A stretch of 64,000 bases of DNA, from the NCBI GenBank assembly GCA_933228895.1, contig OW121847.1, positions 128,320,350 through 128,384,349 on the forward strand, in the 5' to 3' direction. Shown here piece after piece: positions 12,201 through 24,200 of this stretch. The translations under genes were made by a program, and so were the position numbers. The notes beneath the pieces were generated by a model. It was not told where the DNA came from. It did not search any database and saw only the letters and a list, made by a program, of their open reading frames with translations. The number at the start of each line of letters is the position of its first letter. The stretch's first letter is position 1. This stretch comes from Platycnemis pennipes (Eukaryota; Arthropoda; Insecta; Odonata; Platycnemididae).

Positions 12201-15200
12201 GTCATAGTGAGCAAATGTTGCAGCTTCGATTCTATCGTCGGTTTCCACAATTTGTCATTTAAGTCATAGGAGATAAATCAATCAATTTTTTTTTTTCAAA
12301 TTCACTACACTGATTTTTTGCCACCTCTAATTTCAGAATATGAATTAGAAAATTTATTGATAAAAAAAATTATTTGATGAATCATAGTGCCCGACTGCAG
12401 CGAAAAATTGATTTATGTGAGCACTGAGTTTACGATCTTCTCGCGTTGATTTATTGGAAACATTGAATACAATGTATCATTTCAACATTGATGTCTACTT
12501 TTCACCCACGGTTTCGGGAGCAGTTTAAAAATTTCTCTCTTTAAGTCAGTACCATTTTCTGTAAATAAATATTAACATTTTTTCATTAAAAGTGGTGAGT
12601 TCTGGGCTGAAATTTTGATTGTGAAATAATCCAAAGATTTGTATAGAGATCTTGATGACATGCTATTTTTCATACGAACTTAATTCCTAAGTTTGAGTGT
12701 TTCTTAAGATTTGAACAAATCTCTGACGACTTCGAGCCTCATATAAATTTCGTACAGTAAATTACATGATCTTATATCGTGGGTTTGGGCACTGTTGGAA
12801 AATGGATTAAAATTAACAAGAAAGGAGGAAAATATATATCAAGATGACAAATCGCGATTTTCGAAATAAACAAATTATTTCAAAAAAATGGCCGTCCAAG
12901 AAATATTTAGCTCGCGTCCGTAACTAAGGTTCAGACTGAATGTAATTTTAGTTACTAACAGTTTTTCTGCGAATGAACGGAAAATATTTAAATAAAAATG
13001 AAATAATTTAAAACTGTTTTAGGTACCTACTCCTATTTAGTTTTGAGCGAGGTTGAAACTCCTACCCAAAGCAGTTAGTTACGTATAACAACGCCTTAGT
13101 TTTCATACTACTATTTAATGCTAGCGTATAAACATTTTTGGACGTATTTATGCTCAACATTGACATTTAATTTCTTTATACGTCATTTTAGCTATCAGTG
13201 GATCCTATTAAGGCTTTATTATCTAAACTGTGGTTGACCTCCATCCATTTATTAATAGTAGATACGAAGAATTAAGCACATAAGGTAACAATTATAAAAA
13301 GGTGTTCCTGAATTATAAGTTATAGCCTCATTTTCACGACAAATTAACTGCAATAATGTTACTTATGAAATGGAATCGAACCCGGAAAGAGGACTCAGAA
13401 ATATGCAACACAAACGCAAGCGAGCGTGGGCGCTCGCGTTCTTGGGTTCGTGTGGCTTTGCATGGCAAAATATTAAAGGAAACAAAATTGAGGGCATTAA
13501 GACCAATCCCAAGCATTAAATCCACTCACGACCATATTGGCTTCTGATTTTCAATACACAAAGGTAGCAATGACCTCTCTAATTCGGATAAATTATTAAT
13601 TTAGAATAATACTACAATACTGCTACATTACGAATGAAAAAACTACGTACTTTTTCTACGCAAGTACGTAAAACCTACTTTTTCGTAGTAAGACCGTTCC
13701 AGTTATCCTCTTGGAATCACAAAGTATATTTATGCACGAATCGTAGCACGAAAACCCTTATACGCGCACTAGTACAAATTTCAACCTTTACAAAAGGGCA
13801 TCATTAAAAGACCTTCGGCAGCTTAGTTGTTGCGTCGAGAACAATACAAAAACGCCGAGAACCTTCCCATGATTAAAAAGCTAGAAGGCGATTTTATAAA
13901 CCAAACCTTGAACAAACTCGCAATCAGTTTACTTCGATGGCGTGAGAAATATTATTACGAGAGAGATTTATTTTGCTCGGGAGCAGCTCCTACAGAATAA
14001 CTCAAAATTTACGACTGAAAAATGGTTTTACAATGTCGGGTGAAATATTTTCGATACTAAGAAATTATTATTGGTGCATATAACAATTTACGTTTTTGAC
14101 AGGTAACCTTAAATGAAATAGTTTCACTCGTAACTTGGTGGAAATTCATGACAATAGATTTATTACTAACTTTTACAAACCACAGTTTACTGTGGTTTGC
14201 AAACTACTACTTTTGTAGATAAAAGAAGTTAATGTCGCCTGATACACCGAGTGGTTAGATGTAACCACTTTCAAAAATAAAGTTAAAAGAAACGTCATAG
14301 GATACCTAAAAAGTTAACAGCACTAATGAGTTATGGGGTCCTTGTTAAAAACTAAAGATGGTCTCCATCAAGCCTTTCCCTGGGTTCTCCAGCACAGTGT
14401 TACAAATCATCAAGAAACAGTGTCTTTTTCATGATTACACTACAATCATGTAACCCTTCCGTCATTTACCTTTCATTCTAACTTTTGATTGGTACTGTAA
14501 AAAAATGGTAATACACCCATCTTATCACCTGATCAGGTTGTATAGAATCCCGAATCCCTCCTCTCTTCAAAAATAAACTCATTCTGCACGAAATATTCGT
14601 CTAATTTCCTTCATTACAAGTCATATAAAATGCGTAGCAGATGACGAAACCAAGTAGTTTTCACTAACTTTGCCCCTCCATTCCTTCAAGTGCTTCACTT
14701 GTCCTTCAAATCACGTTTCCACATTTGACACATTGAGCACTTCCGTCATTTATTTCAAGTCGTTTTGACATAAAATAGGATACCTATAGTTTTAATAATA
14801 GTCTTTCCAGCAACCGTTCAATACTGTTTTATTGATTACAAGATTTTATGTAAAACATGCTCTTTGAATAGACCAAAAACTAGGTACTTCAGGGAAAACG
14901 CTGGTTAAAACTGTCTAGAAAAGAAATAAGGCAGTTTTAGACGCACACATGCCTAAATCGATGTAGAAAATGCTAAATTAGGATTACTTTGCCCTTTTTT
15001 ATTTGAGAGCAAAGAATATCACAATAGCCGTCCCACTTACTTAAAAATTGATATTTTTTACGGATAAATATAATGAAAAGAATTTTATTTTAATTTCACA
15101 TTGAAATATAATTAATTTTGTAATTGCTACAAAAGCATTAAAGGATATTTTAAAATGGTAATTCTTGCTGTCCGGGAACAAATTAACCACCGAAGAATGC

Positions 15201-18200
15201 CATTTAATTTTAGCGATTCTACTTCGATTGATTGAAACATTTTTGACTGCTGCTTACATGCTTAAGCTAACCCATATTCACATGAATGGGACTCAGACGC
15301 ACTCGAATTCCCATTTAATTTACAGTGCTGAAGGTCATCCTCAACTTTCGTCATTTGAATTTCAATTTTCCATCATGGTCTGAAACTCAGATGGCAGATA
15401 AAAATCAAACAACTCATGCCGCAAATCATAATTTTAATACCGCACTGACTTCCTACTTGAATCGAATAAACCCTTATATGAAAACTGAAAAAGGAAATTA
15501 CATTGAAACAATTTGTGTAAAGGCTGAAATTATTATAAAGTATACTAAGCCTTAGCTTATTTCTATAATGTTAAAGGCCTTGAGCCATAAATCTATCGTA
15601 ATCGTATTGCCCTAGGTTAGGTTTTGAAATGCAGGCTAAGTAATTTTTAAAATGAAGTTCAGGTACATTATTTTACCTTCAAACTATTAGTAGAGTGGTA
15701 CAAAAGCGATCAATTGCAACTGAGGACTTGAAAAATAGTTTGCCACAAATTATATCCCGGATGAATAGTTGTAATTACGTTTGAGCATAAAAGGCAGTAG
15801 TCAATCGAGGAAGTAGGTACTGGAAATCTGTTCAACTCTTATGGTACTCTCGCGATACCTCTCCTTCAATTGCTCAGCTTGATTGTTGCCGCCGATATGT
15901 CACCGAAAAGAAACACATCACGTTCGTAATTTCACTAACCTTAACCTACAACCCGATCCATAAGGTAAGAGCGATCTATTTTCCCTTAACGCGAGACCTG
16001 AGGACACTTGCTGCAACCTCATCGTTTACGTGCGCCCTAATATTCAAACAAGGGTTCACGGCCTTCAAACTCATTCGCGACGTTCCTTGAAGGTGAAAGG
16101 AACTCCAGACTCTGCAGCAGATAAGGACAAATGGAAACACTCATCCAACAGCGAAAGTTTCATTAAATTTCAGCATTATCCTACAACTGCCCCGTGGCAA
16201 CACTGCAAATATTTTAACGACAGTAAAATTAACTACGTCTCCTTATTTGCAATAGCAAGGTCATCTAAGTCTCATACGTTGTCATCGCAAAAAATTATTG
16301 ATTCAGCAAAAAAGTGGCCTCCCTCGCGAAGGTCACATACGGCCATTCGATCCCAATATACGACTCGACGCACTGCTGCGAATATAAATCCACTTCCTAG
16401 GTGATGACGGATATTTCAGTCACACTTTTCCAAATCACTACAACTGACGACTCATGGCGGTCTTCTTTTGGTTGAAACAGTCTAACCTGCCTCATAGCTT
16501 TCAGTGACAGTAAAAGGTTCGTATAGATTATGACTAGAGCGCGGAAAAAAGTCTTCAATTTTGCAAAAAAAAGTCGCCCAAAAAGTAACCAATATTTTTG
16601 AAAAAAGTCTCTCAAAAGTCTGAGTTATTTCCGTGAGAAAGTTGCTGAATTTAACTGAATTGTTGGAGAAAAGAGCCTAGAGATGCTAGTCCAGGCATTA
16701 GGGGATTTTACTTGGAAAAACTAGAGGTAGTTCTAGAATTGATTTATCCTATGCTTTTTGGGTCGCTGAATCCGAATTTCAAACTTCCCATCAAAAATTC
16801 CCCCCGCAACCCCCCCAAATTTTGAAAATAACACTCAAAAAATCGCTTTTTTAGTTTTTAAATCGTTTAGTTTTGATTTTGAGAAAAACTATTCAGATAA
16901 TCGGCAAGTAGACAATATAAGCAACAAAAAAGGTATTCTAACATTTTGACGTAGGACGAACAGGACGCCAGCGCTCCCTGAAACATGCGCCTCGGCGTCG
17001 CGGGGCTGTATGCTCCAAGTTATGCAACCCCGCTTAACCACTCACGTCGTTTATATTCGCTCCCCCGTCTCCCCATGGTTCATTTTCTTCGAAACTCACC
17101 CTCCCATCTCATTGTTCCTCTATTTCAATATCTGGAAGTCCCCGGCACCCTACCTCTTACTAAAAAGGCATTAGACGACAAAGAGGGTAGAAGTACACCC
17201 CCTTGTAACACCTTGGAAACGGTGTTTTTTCAGTCAAATTTAAAGGGGAAAATTTTATAATATACAATACAAAACAAGTTTTTACATAGGAGCAATAATA
17301 TTATAAGGCAGTTGAAACATGATTTAATAGTTCAAAACTTAGTTTTCTGCTCAAGAAAAACCGAAAATGAGAAAAAAGTACTTATTTGTTGTCCATTGTA
17401 CAGGTCCCCCTATTTTCGGGGAAGCTGAGGACCTTTTACTCTTGTTTTTCGCGATAATTTTAAAATCTTCTTCTCCGCTTGATCGCAGCCGAGGGTCCAG
17501 GTTCATCTATGTCATGCTTGCCTCGCTACAATGTAGGCTCATTGAATTATCATCTGCACACAATGTGACGAGTTCACCTCGTCGGAAATTCTAGGTGATC
17601 TTTCATATAATTGTATCATTTTTCCACTAAACCTAAACAAACCTTTCCTAAACAAAAGCGGAGTGCTAGCATACAGTGTAGCGCTGTCGGCTTGTCAGCA
17701 GACCACCCGGGTTCAAATAAGCTGGTTCATAATTAGATCAATGCATTCTTTCAGATCAATCTATCCCTTTGTGAAGTCTTTGGACACCCTCAGCAAAAAA
17801 AACTCGAAGTGCGAGGTGGCCCAGGGAAAGGAACAATATGTGAATTTGACATGCAAATGGATAAGTACGGGGTGAGCTCTACCCTCACCTATCCAAACCA
17901 ACCTTCGGGTTGAAGCACTGAGTGAGTGTGATTATTTCATGAACGGTGGAGCAATAGAAAGAATTCATTGCAGTTTCCGGAGCTATTATTAAAATTTCGC
18001 AATAACAATTGTTAGGAACTTACATTTTACAGTACATCTCTGCTCCGTGTAGTACCGCATGAAAAACACAGATGCGTCCAACACACAGTTGAACAAATGT
18101 GATCACAACAGCCAAATATTAACTCACGCATGTGGTTTAAATAAAAAGGCCCATAAAAGTCTCTTTTAATCAGAAAAGTCCCGTCACGCCAAAAAAGTCC

Positions 18201-21200
18201 CAAAAAGTCTCTAAGAAAGTCATTAAAAACTGTTTTATTTGATGAAATTGGTGAAGATTTGTATTTAAAACCACAATAGTCCCACTTTTACAAAAAGTCA
18301 AAAGACTTTTTTTCCGCGCTCTAATTATGACAGATCAGCATGCTATGTCTCTCAGAAAAGTTATTGTAAACTTCACAAGGCAGAATTATCGCCTAAGTGA
18401 ATACGATGAATTTACTGAAACTGATAGTCTCTGGCGTTACTTGGTGCAACTGTGTTTCCATATTCTAATAAAAAACCTTTTAAAGGCTACAAAAATAACA
18501 TTTGATTTCCTTGTCCGCTTTAGTGTACATTGTAACGATTGAAATCTCCCCACCCTCCCTCTGGACTTAACTATATATTGACTCGTGATAATATTTCTTT
18601 GCCTCGATAATGTCTTCAGAGCAGTCAAAATCCCAGTCGGGAATAAAGTTATATTTTTTCTGATCCTTACTAAGTTTTTTCACATACGTATTAAATCAGG
18701 TAAAGAGTGGCTAATCAAAAATGGGAATAAAATTTTCTTTAACATAAATTTCATGAAAGAAAATTTCTCCAGTCCAATAATCTCATGACAGTACCCCGCT
18801 ATCTAAAGTCAAAATCATTCATAACTATGTCTGATATCGCCTTTATTTTGGAGTGCTAATTAGTTTTTTTCTAATATTTACCTGATTGTCAAATTTAAAA
18901 CTTCATTTTCTATCCAACAAATGTGGCTATACATGAAATGGAGTTTCAAGGAGAATGTTCTGTCATGTAAACTGGTTCTCCCAGAAGTTATACCCTCTTT
19001 TTATCAACTGCAGTTGTCAGCACAAGCAGAATACTCGCACTTTCAACGTGCGGTATGGGATCTGCTGAAATCCTTGAGGAGGGAAGATGTTGGCGATCCC
19101 GATGTGTGGAGACAAGTCCGTTTGCTTTCCGTAGTGGGACCAGCCGCTCTTCCATTGGAGAAGCTAGAGCGGGTAAGTACGTTTTCAGGAAAAGTCACTC
19201 CTAAAAGTTCTAACATTAAAAAAATAATGGAAATGCATTCCGAAGCTGCACATTGTATTTAAGAAAAGTTACTCCCTAAAGTTCTAATATAAAAAAATTA
19301 TAGGAAATCCATTCCGGAGCTGCATTCTATTTCGAGGGATGAAGTAAAATTTTACGAAATAATGTAGCTTTTTCTCTGTAGAGTATGATGTTTATTTTAG
19401 CAATACATGGCCAGTATTTTCAAAAGAAATTAAAACTAAGTTATGATAACCTCTCCGTTGAAAGACAAGTTTCACGTGATCATCCAAATAGGATAGATCA
19501 AATAGGTATCCAACCTTTCCGCTTCCTCCGTTTAAGCTCCTAGCATGTAACTCCCACTGTTCACGATATGAATTATTTCACTTTAATGTGCACCTTGGCT
19601 ATATTTTATGTTGGATTGGAATTTTATTGTATTTCTGTTGATTCTTCTAATTTTAATCTTACAGTACAACCGGCTCATCAACGACATGCTGGCAATCTAC
19701 AACAGTGCCAATGTATGTGCTTACCGAGATCCATTCCACTGTGGCTTACGTCTTGACCCAGGTAAATAAATCGTTAATATAGCTAATTACCTCTAAGCCG
19801 GTAGCTTAGAGGCCCAAAATATATTAGGGAAAACTCAACTATAGCTACCTTGGTTAGAACGAATCCGAAAATGTTTCCATTCGGTCTACTTCCAAAGATA
19901 GTAATTCGGGCAGTGAACTACACGAATTCAACGAAACTAAAATATTTATGACGCCTAACCTAAGATGAGTTGCATTGCACACCGAGACGTGCTGGGCGAG
20001 CCAATTTTTTTTTAACCCTTTCGCGGATTTCGTAACACATATGTGGATGAAGATTGTCAAAACCTTTATCCTCGCCAGAATGAAGTCATTTTTGGTGAAT
20101 AGTAGGAATTTTCTGACAATCTTCATTGGCATAAGTATTAGGAAATCCGCCAAAGGGTTTAAAAAAAACTTAGCTCGCCCAGCACGCCGCGTTGTGTAAT
20201 GCAAGTAATATTGAAACAGAGGTCAATTCTGTGTATTAAAGTATAGGTGGTATGGAGCTGTTATTTCTAGACTATGCCACAATTCCATAAAATAATATAG
20301 ATATCAATCTCCAATGCAACATATTCTCTGATCTCAACGCCTTTGGTACAATTAGCATCTCCCATGTTCTCTAGGCCAATTTACGAACTTATGTAGTTAC
20401 TTCCACCAGCTTACAGCTATGTAATACGAACTGAAAACATAGATGCCGAAGTGGAAACTGTATTTTCACGATTAATAAACAACTATATATTTCTATTTTT
20501 TGTAATTTCTCTTACGTTAGATTTGACTCAGCTAATGGCCCGAAGCAGAGACTGGGAAGAGTTGGAGCATGCATGGACTGAGTGGCGGCGTTTGACCGGG
20601 CCACGCATGCGACCAATATATGAAGAGGTTGTGGAGCTGACCAACGAGGCCGCCAGACTTAACAGTGAGTATGCCAGATCGATCATACAACTATTAATTT
20701 CAAATCCTTGTTTTTTTTGTCATTCAGTATTGAATTTGCTTTTTGTCTTAAAGTACACTCGTCCTCTTCTTTAGCACGAAGTCTACGCAATTTTAAACAT
20801 TATCTCCGGTGAAGTAGTGCTTAAGTTAGTCCAATAATCATAAGCTATCCAGTGAGGGGTCGCCCATATCACACGAAAGTGGGGGACTCAGTCTTACGTT
20901 ACATTACGAGATAAAGTAGTCGCTCTTGTTAGCCGCGCACCTTTTTCCCCGAAACTATGGTGAAAAAAATATGTTGCACGGCTCACACGGATCCTCAGAA
21001 TTTTCTTGTAAGTCACGCACCTTTTTTTCCTTCAAATTCCTATTGTATGCATCGCACGTTATCCTCCAATTCCCATTTCTCGTTTTTTTTACCTATTCTT
21101 ATTTCTTTAATTTTAATTCAAGAGCGTGATTTCTGGTTACTCAGGCAGGCTCAAGGGCAAAAATTTAATTTTTGACAATAATATTTTTTCTCTCGCGATA

Positions 21201-24200
21201 GTTCCCAATAATGGGTGAGCGCAGGTTACATAATGGCGCGGCTTAAACGAATAAAAGCGGTAGTAACATTATAAATTCATTTATTTCCCAAAAATAACTA
21301 TGATATACCGAATAATTCATGGGGAAAAATCGGCGTTGCATAGTATATGGATGACTCCAAATCAGAACAATTAAAGAATAGCTTATGCAAAAGATATTCA
21401 AATAATACTTGAAGGTTTAGCTACCCTACCTTAACACTCATCAGTGACAATGACTTCCAAAAGGAAATGGTCACCGATATCACCACTTACGGTACGCCGT
21501 GAAATATTGTAATCAAAATACCAAGTCTAAAATTAACAATGATGGTGATTTCTGTGTTCGTGGATAAACACTGGCATTAAAGAACAAAACTTTGATACAA
21601 ATTTCAGATCTCACTGATGGGGCGGAGCTTTGGATGTTCCCCTACGAGTCTCCGACTCTGAAACTGGAGATAGAAGATGTGTGGGAAGAAGTCCGTCCTC
21701 TCTACGAACAGCTCCACGCATACGTAAGACGAAAACTACGAGACCTTTATGGACCGGATAAAATAAATCGCCACGCACCTCTGCCTGCTCATGTATTAGG
21801 TAAATGTAAATTATTAATCAATATTCAACAGAAAACTCTTCTGTCAAGTTGAGAAACATTTTCTTTGATCCGCATGTTTGCAACCGCGCTAATACCAATA
21901 AGGAGTCATATTGGCATGATTGTATTTTCTTGACAACTATTTCAAAATCCGTTAATCCCTAACCAAGCTAAAGTATTCATATCTTCCCGTTATTGTTCCA
22001 CAGGAAATATGTGGGCTCAAACCTGGAGTAATATATTAGATATTACGCTGCCATATCCGGGAAAGCATTTCCTAGATGTCACACCCCAGATGATTGAGCA
22101 GGTAAGAACCGCCGATGAGGACCTATCGAAACGAGACCGAAGACCCAGGCTACCCACAAGATTATTTTTATGACTATTAAATGAACACATGTAAAGTTCA
22201 GGGAGGAAACTTGTGTGGAGAGCAAGTCAAAAAATGCCTCCTACGCACTCGATTCATCTAACGTTCATTTTTAATTGAAAATTAAGTGATAATTCGACCA
22301 ATGCGGGAGTTTCTGACCTCACGTTTTTATTCCAATATGAAATAAAACTATAACTGCCTTTCCATTATTTCTTCATTATGCGAGTTCAAAAGGCCACATC
22401 ACTCAAAGCAACAACCTGTAAAACGAGACGCAGCGTGAAATCTTGGATATTACATGAAAATTGAACGGGCTACTTTTCACACAGTCGTTTTATGTATTTG
22501 GAAGGTTTTACATGTTATTTGTTGCTTTACACGAGGCAATTTTCACAAACCCTCCCTCGTTGGAGCCTGTGCAACGTTAAGCCTCGTATAAAACAGCCAT
22601 ACGGAAAAATTCAGCCACGTAGCATTATTTAACACTTATGATTGGCAGAGCGATAACCAAGAGTGGATATTTAGTTATCAAGTTACCGGCCACATTTAAC
22701 AATTCATGTTAATTGTATGTACTTGGGGGATACCTATACCATGTTTCCTAGCATCTAAACAGTGCAAATAAAAATTTGGAGTTCCGCATATATTTGGTAT
22801 TATGAAAGTATAATTACGGCGCAAATGGCTGGCGTCATCGGGAATTCTTATCATACCGATATTAGACTTGTCATTTGGAGCTAAAATTCATTTTTCAATT
22901 TCAGGGATATACACCTGCCTCCATGTTTCAATTAGCTGATCAATTCTTCATATCCTTAAATCTGTCAGCTGCTCCCCCCGAATTTTGGTCAGGGTCTCTG
23001 CTGGAGGAGGTACGAGGACGCCCTATTGTATGCCAACCTTCAGCTTGGGATTTTTGCAACGGCAAGGACTTCAGGTAGGTGATTTATGATCCATCAAATG
23101 GGGGAAATTGGGTAATTTAATGATCTACACAAGTAATCAATATTATATGTTCTCCTTCCTTTAGCGTAATGGATAATGGAATTTTGGTCGACCACCGCAT
23201 AAATTCTAAAGACCTAGTAAATACAAAGTCCTAGAAAGCTATATGTTATGTCTAAGTAATACGTATAAATTCGATACACTGCGCCAAGTTTTAAACTTGA
23301 TTATAATGATAACTCGAGGCGTTCAGAAATATGTTTATATCAAACTACTTCCGTTATAATCTTTCGTAACCGGAAGTACTACATACTTAAGTACTTTAAA
23401 CATATTTATTTCGGGGAGACGATGAACATCTGTCATGTGGTATATTTCAAACCAGCCGCGTGAACGGCGGAGAAATTCATATTAATTGCCATGTGAAAAA
23501 ATTTACCTGGACCGGGAATCGAACGACGGACCCACGAATATTACCGGACCTTTGGCTTTCCAGGCCACCGCAGACCACTAAGCTATCCAGGATTGGCAAT
23601 TCACATGGCAATTTTTTACCGAAGTTCAAGGATCAAAATTTAGTATCTTGAACCTCGATAAAATTTCCATGTGAATAGCGTCCTGGATAGCGTAGTGGTC
23701 TGAGCAGTGGCCCGGAAAGCCAAAGGTCCGTGGTTCGATTACTGGTCCAGGTGAATTTTTTCACATGGCAATTAATATGAACATCTGTCATGAATGCCTT
23801 TCAGAATAATATTTGGGTAATTGCGTAGAGTTGGGAATTTTTAGGGATGGAAAAAGGGAGGAGGGAAACCCGGTACTGCCAATGGCTATCATGAGAGGTG
23901 CCAAAGATCCACAGTTGAGCATCTCATCTTACGGATGGAGTACTGAACATGGGGTGATTTCCATACTGCACTCCAGCAGGGGCCGATAAACCAATGAAAA
24001 ATCTCGACCACTGTGGGAATGGAAATGCTAGTACTCCGGTCTCCGCATCAACCCAACTCCCAAAACCAAGAATTCCACAGAGGCAAGCAATACTTGACAG
24101 GAAAGTGAGGAGGCTGCAATAATATGTCCAGGATGTAAGCAATAACAATATCGTGATCCCAAATACACACCGAGGCTACACTTGTGCATTGAAATACTTT

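Larger units (their letters stand above)
9239..19013 (+). other. Intron 1 of the ACE-like gene
   Basis: A 9.8-kb intron with GTAAGA donor and TGCAG acceptor. It holds a SINE (about 10005-10330), hairpins at 12169-12212, 13644-13670 and 14176-14199, and a hAT-type element (16535-18323). The frames at 15165-15555 and 16030-16404 match no family and have no supported splice borders. Confidence 0.8.
20665..22904 (+). other. Introns 4, 5 and 6 of the ACE-like gene
   Basis: Introns 4 (20665-21607), 5 (21800-22003) and 6 (22102-22904) contain AT-rich sequence with no recognised element; they are separated by exons 5 and 6. Confidence 0.6.

Noticed and set aside
13372..13389. Good box B-like sequence on the minus strand
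   Set aside because: No paired T-stem, box A or acceptor stem around it, so not a tRNA gene.
16030..16404. 124-codon frame in intron 1
   Set aside because: No domain, no splice borders and no similarity recognised; likely chance.
18921..19013. Open frame extending upstream of ACE exon 2 with an ATG
   Set aside because: The extension crosses a phase-correct acceptor (TGCAG) and adds residues unlike the M2 family; it is intron read-through.
19854..20204. Overlapping 116- and 74-codon frames on opposite strands
   Set aside because: They are mirror products of the foldback MITE arms, not genes.
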